From: Clostridiales bacterium
GTDB lineage: Bacteria > Bacillota > Clostridia > Lachnospirales > Lachnospiraceae
Assembly (NCBI GenBank): GCA_022770525.1
Contig: JALEHN010000109.1
Span: forward strand, 1-64,000
Length of the DNA stretch: 64,000 nucleotides
Direction of reading: 5' to 3'
A program made the translations under genes and the position numbers. Numbering within the stretch: position 1 is the first letter of the stretch; each line of letters starts with the position of its first letter. Below the pieces are notes generated by a model. That model was not told the DNA's origin. It made no database searches and worked only from the letters and a program-made list of their open reading frames with translations. Below are positions 52,538-62,600 of this stretch, piece after piece.

Positions 52538-53226
52538 TGGCTAAACAGCAAAAGAGCCTCGGTCAGATTTTTACGGCCGGTATTATTAAAGAAAATCCTG
52601 TACTTCGTCTTGTCCTTGGTACTTGTCCGACACTGGCTGTCACGACAATGGCAATGAACGGCCTTGGTATGGGTGCGGCAGCAACTGTAGTTTTGGTTGG
52701 TTCTAACCTTGTTATTTCATTACTCCGGAAAGTGATTCCGGATAAGATTCATATTCCAGCATATATTACGATTATTGCTGGTTTTGTTACATTAATTCAG
52801 ATGTTTGTCAAGGCTTATGCGCCGGCATTGGATGCATCCCTTGGTATTTATCTGCCTTTGATCGTTGTTAACTGTATCATCCTTGGACGTGCCGAAAGTT
52901 TCGCAAGTAAAAACGGACCTCTGGCTTCTGTACTTGACGGTCTTGGTATGGGTATCGGCTTTACGATTACATTGATTCTCATGGGCGGTATCCGTGAGCT
53001 GATCGGTAACGGTACAATCTTCGGTCTTGTTGTCAACAGCGGCAGTGTTATTCCTCCGATGTTGATTTTCATTCTCCCTCCGGGCGGTTTCTTTGTATTT
53101 GGTATGCTTGTTGCACTTGCAAATAAGATTGCCGTTAAGAAAGGCAAAGAACCTGCAAAACTTGGATGCGGCGGATGTCCGATGCATGACTCATGCTCAA
53201 AAGCAGCGGAAGGAGGATGTGAATAA
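52537..53226 (+). CDS. rnfE: Rnf complex membrane subunit RnfE
   Basis: A 229-residue protein with six membrane helices, homologous to RnfA and NqrD. Signature stretches are IFTAGIIKENPVLRLVLGTC and LIVVNCIILGRAESFASKN; the second contains the half-channel cysteine-bearing loop. The C-terminus has an unusual short Cys-rich tail (LGCGGCPMHDSCSKAAEGGC) that could bind metal. Overlaps with both neighbours indicate translational coupling. Confidence 0.95.
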   Translation: MAKQQKSLGQIFTAGIIKENPVLRLVLGTCPTLAVTTMAMNGLGMGAAATVVLVGSNLVISLLRKVIPDKIHIPAYITIIAGFVTLIQMFVKAYAPALDASLGIYLPLIVVNCIILGRAESFASKNGPLASVLDGLGMGIGFTITLILMGGIRELIGNGTIFGLVVNSGSVIPPMLIFILPPGGFFVFGMLVALANKIAVKKGKEPAKLGCGGCPMHDSCSKAAEGGCE

Positions 53227-53822
53227 TGTCAGTTGTAAATTTAGTTCAAATTCTTTTGGCTGCAATTTTGACAAATAACTATATTTTGTCTAAATTCCTT
53301 GGTATCTGTCCATTCCTCGGTGTATCTAAAAAGCTTGATACAGCTGTAGGTATGAGTGGCGCGGTTATCTTTGTCATGATGATTGCCACAGCAGTGACAT
53401 GGCCGATTCAGACTTATCTATTAACACCAAACGGTCTGGATTATCTGCAGACAATTGTATTTATTTTAATCATTGCAGCACTTGTGCAGTTTGTAGAGAT
53501 TTTCCTTAAAAAATATATGGTCAGCCTTTATAATGCACTTGGTGTATATCTTCCATTGATTACAACAAACTGTGCAGTTCTTGGTGTAACAGTTTTAAAT
53601 ATTGATGAAGGTTATAATTTTGTACAGTCATTAATTAACAGCCTTGGCAGCGGTCTTGGTTTCATGCTTGCGATGGTTCTGTTTGCGGGTGTCCGCGGAA
53701 GACTTGAAACAGCTAAGATTCCAAAATCGATGCAGGGACTTCCAATCACACTTGTATCAGCATCACTTGTTGCTATTTCATTCCTTGGTTTCCAGGGACT
53801 TGTTGACGGATTATTCAAATAG
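53226..53822 (+). CDS. rnfA: Rnf complex membrane subunit RnfA
   Basis: A 198-residue six-helix membrane protein (LAAILTNNYILSKFLGICPF; LPLITTNCAVLGVTVLNIDE; FAGVRGRLETAKIP). RnfA and RnfE form an inverted-topology pair that holds an intramembrane iron-sulfur centre between conserved cysteines, both visible here (GICPF and TNCAV). It overlaps rnfE by one base and is followed by rnfB after 11 bp. Confidence 0.97.
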   Translation: MSVVNLVQILLAAILTNNYILSKFLGICPFLGVSKKLDTAVGMSGAVIFVMMIATAVTWPIQTYLLTPNGLDYLQTIVFILIIAALVQFVEIFLKKYMVSLYNALGVYLPLITTNCAVLGVTVLNIDEGYNFVQSLINSLGSGLGFMLAMVLFAGVRGRLETAKIPKSMQGLPITLVSASLVAISFLGFQGLVDGLFK

Positions 53823-53833
53823 GAGGGGCCAAA

Positions 53834-54604
53834 ATGACAGGAGTAATTATAGTAGCTGTAATCGGCCTCATCGCGGGCCTGATCTTATCAATTTCATCAA
53901 TCGTGTTTGCGGTGCCGGTTGATGAAAAGCAGGAAGCCGTCAGAGCATGTCTGCCGGGTGCCAACTGTGGTGCCTGCGGTTTTTCAGGATGTGACGGTTA
54001 TGCAAAAGCGTTGGCTGACGGTACTGCACAAAATGGTCTTTGTTCACCGGGCGGCCCTGATGTCGCGGAAGAAATCGCAGGCGTTCTCGGCATTGCCGCA
54101 GGTTCTATGGAAAAGAAAGTGGCTGTTGTACAGTGCGCAGGTCACTGTGATAATGTTTCACAGAAAATGGAATATCAGGGTGTTGATACATGCCAGGCAG
54201 TCAGCATGCTATATGCAGGCGACAGTGCGTGTGCTTATGGATGTCTCGGTCACGGCGACTGTGTGGCAGCATGTCCTGAAAACGCAATTAAAATCTGCAA
54301 CGGACTTGCTGTTGTTGATGAAAGCAAATGTGTCGGCTGTGGTATCTGCGCAAAAACATGTCCTAAACATGTCATTGCCATACTGCCTCAGAAGTTTAAC
54401 CAGCATGTACGCTGCATTAATACTGATAAAGGCGCGATGACACGCAAAGTCTGCAAGACAGGCTGCATCGGCTGTATGAAGTGTCAGAAGACATGCCAGT
54501 ACGGTGCGATCACAGTTAAAAACAACAATGCGACAATCGATTATGAAAAATGCCAGAACTGCGGTAAATGTAAAGAAGTTTGCCCGGTAGGCGCAATTAA
54601 ATAA
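53834..54604 (+). CDS. rnfB: Rnf complex ferredoxin-oxidising subunit RnfB
   Basis: A 256-residue subunit. It has an N-terminal membrane helix (about 3-26), then the [4Fe-4S] domain GANCGACGFSGCDGYA. Four further ferredoxin-type cluster motifs follow: CLGHGDCVAACPE, CVGCGICAKTCPK, CIGCMKCQKTCQY and CQNCGKCKEVCPV. RnfB accepts electrons from reduced ferredoxin. The start follows AGGAGGGGCCAAA. It is the last rnf gene and a strong terminator follows. Confidence 0.96.
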   Translation: MTGVIIVAVIGLIAGLILSISSIVFAVPVDEKQEAVRACLPGANCGACGFSGCDGYAKALADGTAQNGLCSPGGPDVAEEIAGVLGIAAGSMEKKVAVVQCAGHCDNVSQKMEYQGVDTCQAVSMLYAGDSACAYGCLGHGDCVAACPENAIKICNGLAVVDESKCVGCGICAKTCPKHVIAILPQKFNQHVRCINTDKGAMTRKVCKTGCIGCMKCQKTCQYGAITVKNNNATIDYEKCQNCGKCKEVCPVGAIK

Positions 54605-54914
54605 TGAATTGAAATGTGAACCCTCCGGTTTGGTAAAATACTGAGCCGGAGGGTTTGTTGTACTTCACTTATCCGTTCTATGTACTTTTCCGGGGATATG
54701 TTAAAATAGTTTTAAGCCACAAATGATTGTAAATATACAAAAGAATGAAACTGCAAAAGAAAATTGTGTACAAAAGAAATCGTTATACAAAAGATAAACA
54801 AAGTTTGTGGATTTGTGTTTTTTTGCTGAAGATAAAAAGGTTTTAAATTGTCAAACTGTTTGGAGAAAGCCTCCGGAAATTCAAGTATTTGCGTGAAAAG
54901 AAAGGATGAACAAT
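54605..54914. other. Intergenic region after rnfB, no gene seen
   Basis: The 310 bp hold the rnf terminator (54619-54660) and then AT-rich sequence leading to the coiled-coil gene. I see no convincing -35/-10 pair, and only the AAAGG ribosome binding site at the end. Confidence 0.5.
54619..54660 (+). terminator. Terminator of the rnf operon
   Basis: AACCCTCCGG (54619-54628) pairs perfectly with CCGGAGGGTT (54646-54655), followed by TGTTGT. Confidence 0.85.
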
Positions 54915-55730
54915 ATGTCGGAAAATGGAAAGCTGGATATGATATTCAATGTGATTCAGGGGATGCAGCAGAGTGTATCCGCGATTAAAGAAAATGTCGG
55001 TGGATTCAAAGAAGATATGGCAATCATGAAAGCGGATATATCCGGATTCAAAGAAGATATGGCAGTCATGAAAGCGGAGGTTTCGGGATTAAAGGAAGAT
55101 GTGACAGTACTGAAAGAAGAAGTATCCGGTTTAAAGGAAGATATCACAATCATGAAGGCGGATATTTCGGGGGTAAAAGAAGATGTGACGGTGCTGAAAT
55201 CAGAAGTTTCGGGATTGAAGGAAGATGTCGCAATCATAAAGGCGGATATTTCGGGATTGAAGGAAGATGTCGCAGTACTGAAATCGGAAGTGTCAGAATT
55301 GAAGGAAGATGTGACAGTACTGAAAGAAGAAGTATCCGGTTTAAAGGAAGATATCACAATTATGAAGGCGGATATTTCGGGATTAAAGGAAGATGTTGCG
55401 GTACTGAAATCGGAAGTTTCGGGATTAAAGGAAGATGTTGCGGTACTGAAAGAGGAAGTATCCGGATTAAAAGCAGAAGTTACAGTTGTAAAGCAGGATA
55501 TGGCGGAAGTTAAGAAGGAAGTAAGTGAGTTCAGATTACATGTAGAAAACGTTACTGACAGAAATATCCAGATTTTGGCAGAAAACCATTTAAATCTGAT
55601 CGATAAGCTGAATCAGGCAATCAAAGTTTCGGATCATAATCTGCTTTATGAATTAAAAGTCAATACACTGACTCGAAGGGTGGATGTAATGGACAATGAT
55701 ATTGTCAGATTAAAATGTATGGCTAAATAG
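54915..55730 (+). CDS. Tandem-repeat coiled-coil protein of unknown function
   Basis: A 271-residue protein with no signal peptide or membrane span. Residues 29-196 are twelve 14-residue repeats of the type SGLKEDVAVLKSEV, and 197-210 is a decayed thirteenth. Hydrophobic residues fall at heptad a/d positions, so a long parallel coiled coil is expected. The ends (MIFNVIQGMQQSVSAIKEN; ENHLNLIDKLNQAIK and VNTLTRRVDVMDNDIVRLK) are non-repetitive and also helical. Similar proteins in Lachnospiraceae have no known role. The ATG at 54915 is nine bases after AAAGG; an ATG at 54906 directly touches it. It stands alone between rnf and the aminotransferase. Confidence 0.8.
   Translation: MSENGKLDMIFNVIQGMQQSVSAIKENVGGFKEDMAIMKADISGFKEDMAVMKAEVSGLKEDVTVLKEEVSGLKEDITIMKADISGVKEDVTVLKSEVSGLKEDVAIIKADISGLKEDVAVLKSEVSELKEDVTVLKEEVSGLKEDITIMKADISGLKEDVAVLKSEVSGLKEDVAVLKEEVSGLKAEVTVVKQDMAEVKKEVSEFRLHVENVTDRNIQILAENHLNLIDKLNQAIKVSDHNLLYELKVNTLTRRVDVMDNDIVRLKCMAK
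54999..55502 (+). repeat. Twelve tandem 42-bp repeats inside the coiled-coil gene
   Basis: The 504-bp tract consists of 42-bp units coding 14 residues each. Units 3-4 and 8-9 (residues 57-84 and 127-154) have the same protein sequence, and units 7 and 10-11 are close, which indicates duplication of multi-unit blocks. The frame stays open on the opposite strand as a shadow. Confidence 0.92.
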
Positions 55731-55932
55731 TAATAACCTGTCATTTAAAAATGTAAATATGCAATTTAAAAACAACATTAATTCATGACAAAGATCATAG
55801 GAAAGATTTTTCAGGAATAAGATATATAATAAACTTGCAAATTACAGGTTAAACATCATAAAGAAACTGTGACTCATGTGATAAATTGACAGAAATGGAT
55901 ATAAAAATTGCAAAAATACAGCTCTTTGCCTA

Positions 55933-55961
55933 TTGTTTTCATGAGAAGGATGATGTATAAT
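55933..55961 (+). promoter_or_regulatory. Putative promoter of the aminotransferase gene
   Basis: TTGTTT at 55933-55938 and a perfect TATAAT at 55956-55961 with 17-bp spacing, 52 bp before the start codon. The rest of the preceding 55731-55932 interval is AT-rich with no gene. Confidence 0.5.
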
Positions 55962-56013
55962 ATTCATCAGACTGCAATGTGTCATAATCGGTAAGTAGAA
56001 AGGCGCGAAGAGA

Positions 56014-57300
56014 ATGAAAGCATATAAGGATATGAGCAAGGCTGAGTTACTTGCGTTAAAAGATGAACTGGAAAAAGAGTATCAGGCATTTAAAGACAGA
56101 GGATTAAAACTGGATATGTCCAGGGGAAAACCGAGCAAAGAACAGTTGGATTTATCGATGGGTATGATGGATGTTCTTCACAGCGGCGCGGAACTGACAT
56201 GCCAGCAGGGCGTGGACTGCCGCAATTACGGTGTGCTTGATGGTATTAAAGAGGCAAAGGAACTTCTCGGTGCAATCAGCGAAGTTGATGTTGATAAAAT
56301 CATTATATATGGAAATTCAAGCCTGAATGTGATGTATGATACAGTATCACGTTCTATGACGCATGGTGTCATGGGAAATACACCGTGGTGCAAACTGGAT
56401 AAGGTCAAGTTTTTATGTCCGGTACCGGGCTATGACAGACATTTTGCCATTACGGAGCATTTTGGCATTGAGATGATCAATATACCGATGACATCGGAGG
56501 GACCGGATATGGATCTTGTGGAAAAGTATGTTTCCGAAGATGAGGCTGTCAAAGGTATCTGGTGTGTGCCAAAATATTCAAATCCTCAGGGTATCTCATA
56601 TTCTGATGAGACTGTCAGACGTTTTGCCGCATTAAAGCCTGCGGCAAAGGATTTCAGAATCTACTGGGATAATGCATATTCTGTTCACCATTTATATGAT
56701 GACGATCAGGATGTTGTGCTTGAAATACTTGATGAATGTGAAAAAGCGGGAAATCCGGATATGGTATATAAGTTTACGTCGACATCTAAAATCAGTTTCC
56801 CGGGTTCAGGTATTGCTGCCATTGCAACATCACCGGCGAATATTGCCGAAATCAAAAAGCAGATGACAATCCAGACAATCGGACATGACAAGGTCAATCA
56901 GTTAAGACATGTACGTTTCTTTAAAAATCTTGACGGTGTTCATGAACACATGAGAAAGCACGCAGCGATTATGCGTCCGAAATTTGAGATTGTTTTAAAA
57001 ACGCTGGAAGATGCCTTGGGCGGTCTTGGGATTGGTCAGTGGACAACACCAAAGGGCGGTTACTTTATTTCATTTGATTCAATGAAAGGATGTGCCAAAG
57101 CGATTGTTGCCAAAGCTGCCGATGCAGGTGTTGTTATGACAAATGCGGGAGCTACATTCCCATACGGCAAAGATCCTGATGACAGTAATATCCGTATTGC
57201 TCCGTCATTCCCGACAGTGGACGAACTTGGTATTGCCGCACAGCTGTTTGTTCTTTGTGTTAAGCTTGTCAGTGTGGAAAAGTTGCTTGAGACTATTTAG
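56014..57300 (+). CDS. PLP-dependent aspartate aminotransferase, subgroup Ic type
   Basis: A 428-residue fold-type I aminotransferase of the PF12897 group (the AspT of Corynebacterium). It starts with a helical segment and the substrate-loop motif LDMSRGKPSKEQLDLS. The PLP-binding Lys is in FTSTSKISFPGSGIA, and IYWDNAYSVHHLYDD holds the pyridine-contacting Asp and Tyr. The C-terminal Arg is in SNIRIAPSFP. It probably converts oxaloacetate and glutamate to aspartate. It lies just upstream of asd, which uses aspartyl phosphate, but a terminator separates them. The start follows AAAGGCGCGAAGAGA. Confidence 0.88.
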   Translation: MKAYKDMSKAELLALKDELEKEYQAFKDRGLKLDMSRGKPSKEQLDLSMGMMDVLHSGAELTCQQGVDCRNYGVLDGIKEAKELLGAISEVDVDKIIIYGNSSLNVMYDTVSRSMTHGVMGNTPWCKLDKVKFLCPVPGYDRHFAITEHFGIEMINIPMTSEGPDMDLVEKYVSEDEAVKGIWCVPKYSNPQGISYSDETVRRFAALKPAAKDFRIYWDNAYSVHHLYDDDQDVVLEILDECEKAGNPDMVYKFTSTSKISFPGSGIAAIATSPANIAEIKKQMTIQTIGHDKVNQLRHVRFFKNLDGVHEHMRKHAAIMRPKFEIVLKTLEDALGGLGIGQWTTPKGGYFISFDSMKGCAKAIVAKAADAGVVMTNAGATFPYGKDPDDSNIRIAPSFPTVDELGIAAQLFVLCVKLVSVEKLLETI

Positions 57301-57351
57301 GATAAAATAGGGAATCCTCGGATATGCAATTACCGAGACGTTCATGGTCAT

Positions 57352-57384
57352 AAACGCTCTGAATTTGTTTTTTCGGAGCGTTTT
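57352..57384 (+). terminator. Terminator of the aminotransferase gene
   Basis: AAACGCTC at 57352-57359 pairs with GAGCGTTT at 57376-57383, followed by TTCT. Confidence 0.65.
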
Positions 57385-57428
57385 CTGGATGATATTACAT
57401 CTTTTAGTATGAATTTGTAAAAAAGGAC

Positions 57429-57457
57429 TTGATTTTTTTATAAATATCCTGTAATAT
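57429..57457 (+). promoter_or_regulatory. Putative promoter of asd
   Basis: TTGATT at 57429-57434 and TAATAT at 57452-57457 with 17-bp spacing, 87 bp before asd. Moderately weak match. Confidence 0.35.
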
Positions 57458-57488
57458 ACACAGTACGAAAACAAATGTGTTTTCAAGA

Positions 57489-57503
57489 CGGACAGTCTGT
57501 CCG
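57489..57503. promoter_or_regulatory. 15-bp perfect dyad in the asd leader
   Basis: CGGACAG-T-CTGTCCG is an uninterrupted dyad with a single central base, 41 bp before the asd start codon. It is too tight for an RNA hairpin loop, so a protein operator is more likely. No lysine riboswitch pattern is visible. Confidence 0.5.
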
Positions 57504-57543
57504 GTGAGGATAAAATTTTAAAGAAGAAAAGGAAGTTTTTGTC

Positions 57544-58629
57544 ATGGAAAAGAAGTTAAGGGTTGGTATTCTTGGCGCAACAGGTATGGTTGGCCAGAGA
57601 TTTATTTCGCTGCTGGAAAACCATCCGTGGTTTGAAGTTGTTGCAGTCGCAGCAAGTCCGCGTTCAGCCGGCAAAGCATATGAAGATGCAGTAGGTGATC
57701 GCTGGAAAATGACAAAGCCGATGCCGGAAGCAGTGAAAAAGCTTGTTGTGATGAATGTTAATGAAGTAGAAAAAGTTGCAGCCGAAGTTGATTTTGTATT
57801 TAGTGCGGTTGATATGACAAAAGAAGAAATCCGTGCGATCGAAGATGCGTATGCAAAAACAGAAACACCGGTTGTTTCAAATAATAGTGCACATCGCTGG
57901 ACACCGGACGTACCTATGGTCGTACCTGAAATAAATCCTGAACATTTTCAGGTTATCGAAGCACAGAAAAAACGTCTCGGAACAACACGCGGTTTTGTCG
58001 CAGTAAAACCAAACTGTTCCATTCAAAGCTATGCACCTGTGCTGACTGCATGGAAAGAGTTTGAACCGGTTGAAGTTGTTGCTACAACCTATCAGGCAAT
58101 TTCAGGTGCCGGAAAGACATTCAAGGACTGGCCGGAAATGGTTGGCAACATCATTCCTTATATTGGCGGTGAAGAAGAAAAGAGTGAGCAGGAGCCGCTG
58201 CGTTTATGGGGAAAAGTTGAAAACGGTCAGATTGTCAAGGCCTCGTCTCCGGTAATTACAACTCAGTGTATTCGTGTTCCGGTCCTGGACGGTCATACAG
58301 CAGCTGTATTTGTTAAATTTGCGAAAAAACCGACAAAAGAGCAGCTGATTGAAAAACTGAAAGCATTCAGCGGCCTGCCGCAGCAGCTTGAACTGCCAAG
58401 TGCGCCAAAGCAGTTTATCCAGTATCTTGAAGATGACAATCGTCCACAGGTATCTCTTGATGTTCAGTATGAAAACGGTATGGGCGTTTCCGTTGGCCGA
58501 TTGAGAGAAGATACCGTTTATGATTATAAATTTGTCGGATTGTCACACAATACAGTCCGCGGCGCAGCCGGCGGCGCTATCCTTTGCGCAGAGCTTTTAA
58601 CGGCACAAAAGTACATTACAGCAAAATAG
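57544..58629 (+). CDS. asd: Aspartate-semialdehyde dehydrogenase
   Basis: A 361-residue enzyme with the NADP-binding N-terminus VGILGATGMVGQRFISLLEN. The catalytic Cys is in VKPNCSIQSYAPVL, and a conserved SGAGKTFKD and RVPVLDGHTAAVFV follow. The sequence is of the archaeal/fungal-type ASADH subgroup, which is common in Clostridia. It reduces aspartyl phosphate to the semialdehyde for lysine, threonine, methionine and diaminopimelate synthesis. The start follows AAAGGAAGTTTTTGTC. It is monocistronic, with its own terminator. Confidence 0.95.
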   Translation: MEKKLRVGILGATGMVGQRFISLLENHPWFEVVAVAASPRSAGKAYEDAVGDRWKMTKPMPEAVKKLVVMNVNEVEKVAAEVDFVFSAVDMTKEEIRAIEDAYAKTETPVVSNNSAHRWTPDVPMVVPEINPEHFQVIEAQKKRLGTTRGFVAVKPNCSIQSYAPVLTAWKEFEPVEVVATTYQAISGAGKTFKDWPEMVGNIIPYIGGEEEKSEQEPLRLWGKVENGQIVKASSPVITTQCIRVPVLDGHTAAVFVKFAKKPTKEQLIEKLKAFSGLPQQLELPSAPKQFIQYLEDDNRPQVSLDVQYENGMGVSVGRLREDTVYDYKFVGLSHNTVRGAAGGAILCAELLTAQKYITAK

Positions 58630-58938
58630 TAAAACACTATGATGAATTTAAATCATATAACCTCTGATTCGGTATATATCGAATCAGAGGTTATTTTTTG
58701 AAGCGGTAAAGCTGCGATAAATAACCCTATGTTTTGCCTGACTGTTGTTTTTTCATTGTGTTTATAAAAACTTTATAATACTTTAGTAAGAAATTGTGGA
58801 TTTTTCACATAAGAATGGTAAAATAAGGTAGTGAATGTTATGTGTATTTTTGAGGGTTTACATCAAAATGAACAGTTACATGAATTTAGCAATAATATAA
58901 AGTAGAGCATAAGTGCAAATTTTAAATGAGGTGTTGAT
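58630..58938. other. Intergenic region between asd and the ABC/FtsX genes
   Basis: This 309-bp region holds the asd terminator (58657-58699) and AT-rich DNA with -10-like hexamers (TATAAT near 58774, TAAAAT near 58818) but no convincing -35. It has no coding sequence. Confidence 0.45.
58657..58699 (+). terminator. Terminator of asd
   Basis: A 15-bp perfect stem (ATAACCTCTGATTCG with 58680-58694) and a run of T. The strongest terminator in the window. Confidence 0.95.
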
Positions 58939-59643
58939 ATGCAGAAACTGGTTCAAATGATCGGTGTTGAAAAAGTTTACCCAATGGGAGAAGTGACAAT
59001 CAAAGCTGTTGACGGTGTTGAGTTTGAAATACTCAAAGGTGAGTTTGTTGTCATTGTTGGACCAAGCGGTGCAGGAAAGACAACTGTATTAAATATTCTT
59101 GGCGGTATGGATTCTGCAACAAGCGGGCAGGTAATTGTTGATGGTACGGATATTTCAAAGTATACGGAAAGGCAGCTGACGGCTTACAGAAGAGATGATA
59201 TAGGATTTGTATTTCAGTTTTATAATCTTGTCCAGAACCTTACGGCACTGGAAAATGTTGAACTGGCGCTGCAAATTTGCAAAAATCCGCTGCCGGCACA
59301 GCGTGTCCTTGCGGAAGTCGGTCTTAAAGACCGAATGAACAATTTCCCTGCGCAGCTTTCGGGCGGTGAACAGCAGCGTGTAGCCATTGCAAGAGCACTT
59401 GCGAAAAATCCGAAACTGCTGCTTTGTGATGAACCGACCGGTGCCCTTGATTATCAGACAGGTAAAGCGATATTGAAACTTCTGCAGGATACATGCAGGG
59501 AAAAAGGAATGACGGTTGTTGTTATTACCCATAATACGGCAATTGCACCGATGGCTGACCGCGTGATTCGTATTAAAAACGGCAAAGTGAGCAGTATGCT
59601 GCTGAATGAACATCCTGTTCCGGTTGAGACGATTGAGTGGTAG
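58939..59643 (+). CDS. ABC transporter ATP-binding protein (MacB/LolD/FtsE-like)
   Basis: A 234-residue ATPase with Walker [11 protein letters not shown]-loop [20 protein letters not shown], signature [14 protein letters not shown], Walker [13 protein letters not shown] and the H-loop ITHN. This is the MacB/LolD subgroup that works with FtsX-type permeases. Such pairs act in peptide resistance, lipoprotein or envelope-stress functions and use mechanotransmission rather than classical import. The start follows TGAGGTGTTGAT. The FtsX-type permease starts nine bases after its stop. Confidence 0.93.
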   Translation: MQKLVQMIGVEKVYPMGEVTIKAVDGVEFEILKGEFVVIVGPSGAGKTTVLNILGGMDSATSGQVIVDGTDISKYTERQLTAYRRDDIGFVFQFYNLVQNLTALENVELALQICKNPLPAQRVLAEVGLKDRMNNFPAQLSGGEQQRVAIARALAKNPKLLLCDEPTGALDYQTGKAILKLLQDTCREKGMTVVVITHNTAIAPMADRVIRIKNGKVSSMLLNEHPVPVETIEW

Positions 59644-59652
59644 GTGAGGTAT

Positions 59653-62600
59653 ATGAAAAGGAAAAAGGCACTTCGTAAAGAGTTTTTTATGGAAATCAGA
59701 AAGACATATACGAGATTTCTGTCCATTTGTCTGATCGTTATGCTGGGAACCGCATTTTTTGCAGGTATCAGGGCGACAAATCCGGATATGCACCGTTCGG
59801 CAGACAGTTTTTTTGATGAAAGCCGCCTGATGGATATCCGTGTTTTATCAACACTTGGGCTGACCGATGAGGATGTTGCGGCAATCCGGGAGATCGATGG
59901 TATAGAAGCAGCAGCTCCGGTGTATACAAAAGATGTTCTGACGACAAAAAATGATAAACAGCTGGTGCTTAAGCTGATTTCTGCCGGTGATGAAATGAAC
60001 CTTGTGACAGTGGATGAAGGACGCATGCCGCAGAATCCGGGAGAATGTCTTGTTGACAATTTACTTATTGATAAATCCGGGTATAAGATCGGAGATACGA
60101 TCACGGTGACTTCGGGTGACGATACCAAAATCAGCGATATTGTAAAGGAAGAGACGCTGACAATTACCGGATGCGGCAGACTTGCTTCCTATTTAAGTCT
60201 TACAAGAGATTCAAGTCAGATCGGTCATGGATCGGTGGATGGATTTGTTATATTAACACCGGACAGCTTTTCCATGGAGGTCTATACAGAAATTGATATT
60301 ACTGTTAAAGATGCGCAAGCGTTAGACTGTTATGGCGATGTCTATGAAGCAAAGATTAATGATATTGTTGATCGGGTGGAGGCTATTGCTGACGGAAGAT
60401 GTCAGATCCGCTATGACAATGTCACTGCAGACGCCGCTCAAAGTATTGAAGATGCGAAGAAAGAAGTGGCGGACGGTGAAAAAAAGCTTGCCGATGCCGA
60501 AGATGAGCTCGCCGATGCCGAAGATGAATTGACGGATGCCAAAAAAGAAGTGGCGGACGGCGAAAAGCAGCTTGCTGATGCAAAAGCGGAGATGGCGGAT
60601 GGCGAGTCAAAAATAGCCGATGCAAAGGTAAAAGTGGAGAACGGTGAGAAAGAACTGGCAAAAGCAAAGGCAGAAGTGGAGAGTAATGCAAAAAAACTTG
60701 CAGATGCCAGAAAAGAAATCGAGGAAAATGAAAAGACACTGAATGAAAAAGCAAGTCAGCTTGCTTTAAGTGAAGAGAAAATTGCTGACGGCAAATTACA
60801 GCTTTTAGAAGGATGGACGGCTTATGAGGAAGGACTTTTTGAGGCACAGGCCGGTCTTGATCAGTTAGAGGAAAAATCACAGCAGTTTGAAGCTGCTGTT
60901 GCGCAGGTCGTTTCGGGAAGGGAAGCACTTGAGGCGGCACGCCCTCAGATTGAGGCTTTAAGGGGGCAGATCATTGAAGGAGAGGCAGGATTATCTGCAT
61001 TGGCGCAGCAGCTGGATACCCTGACGAACCGGCAGTCAGAACTGACGGAAGCGATTGAATACTACGAGGCGGCTGTTGCTGCGGGCAACGAAGAAGTACG
61101 CGGCGCATATGAAGAAGCTTTAGCTCAAAAAGCGGAGGTTTCGGCCGGTATAGATGTTGTTAACGGTAAAATCAGCGAAATTAATGCGAATTTATCCATG
61201 GCAAAAGCAGCAGTTGAAGATTTTGAAGCAAGGGAAAATCAGATTCAAGAAGGTGAAGCCGCACTTGGAGATATTGATGAGCAGCGGCAGTTGATTGAAA
61301 GTAACCGTCAGCAGCTTGAGTATGCAATCAATGTGACATTGCCTGAAGCAAAAGCGCAGCTTACACAAAAGCAGGAAGAACTGGATAACGGTGAGGCCAT
61401 CATCAGTGAAGGTAAAACAGCCATAGAGGACGGACGAAGGCAGCTTGAGAATGCGAAGCTTGAAGTGGCTGACGGTGAGGCGGCCTTAGATGCGGGAAGA
61501 AAGACGATTTCTGAAAATGAGACCAAACTTGAAAATTCCAAAAAAGAAATTGCAGACAGTGAGCGAAAGATTGCAGAGGGCAAGGCAGAGATTTCTGAGA
61601 ATGAAGCAAAGCTTATTGACGCTAAAAAAGAAATCGCGGACGGTGAGGCAAAGCTTTCAGAGGGCAGGGCAGAATATGAGGATGCACTGGCCGAAAACAG
61701 ACCAAAGCTTGAAGATGCGAAAGCAGAGATTGCACAGGCCGAGGAGGATCTGACAGCACTTAAGCTTCCAAAGTGGTACGTTCTTGACCGTGATTACATA
61801 GAGACTTGTGTGGAATATGCGCAGGATGCGGAGCGCATCGGAAAAATCGGAGATGTCTTCCCCGTCATATTTTTCCTTGTGGCGGCACTGGTGAGCCTGA
61901 CAACAATGACACGTATGGTCGAGGAAGAAAGAACACAGATCGGTACATTGAAGGCACTTGGCTACAGCAAGGGAAGTATTGCACTTAAATATGTTCTGTA
62001 TGCATTTCTTGCCACATTGATCGGCGGTACTGCCGGTACAATCCTGGGGCAGAAAGTGCTTCCGCTGATTATTATGCGGGCTTACAGTATACTTTATGTG
62101 GGTATTACAGATTATGAGGCGCCGCTTCATATGGGCTATACATTGACGGCACTTGGCGCAGCCGTTTTAAGTACGACAATTGCTGTTGTGGCAGCCTGCT
62201 ATAAAGAATTGCTTTCTGTACCTGCAAAACTGATGCGTCCTGTGGCGCCTAAGGCGGGAAAACGTGTATGGCTTGAAAAAGTGACGTTTATATGGAAACG
62301 GCTGAGCTTTTCATATAAAGCCGCAGTGAGAAATCTGTTCAGATATAAGAAAAGATTTTTTATGACTGTGATCGGTATCGGCGGATGTATGGGTCTTTTG
62401 CTTGTAGGTTTTGGTGTTAAAGATTCAATTATGACTATTGGTGACAAACAGTTTAATGATATTCGCATTTATGACAGCACAGTGAATTTCAGCGAGGATT
62501 CATCTTATGAAGAAAGGCAGGAGGTTTATCATCAGGTATTAAATGAAGAGAATACAAAGGCAGCACTTATGGCCATTGAGGAAACGGTGGATATCAGCAA

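Noticed and set aside
54956-55357. 133-codon open frame on the minus strand of the coiled-coil gene
   Set aside because: A shadow of the 42-bp repeats, with a low-complexity translation and no start signal.
57301-57543. Search for a lysine riboswitch before asd
   Set aside because: The region is short, contains a terminator and a promoter, and shows no lysine riboswitch consensus.
60422-60940. 172-codon minus-strand frame opposite the FtsX permease
   Set aside because: Antisense to the repetitive coiled coil; a His/Leu/Pro-rich low-complexity shadow.
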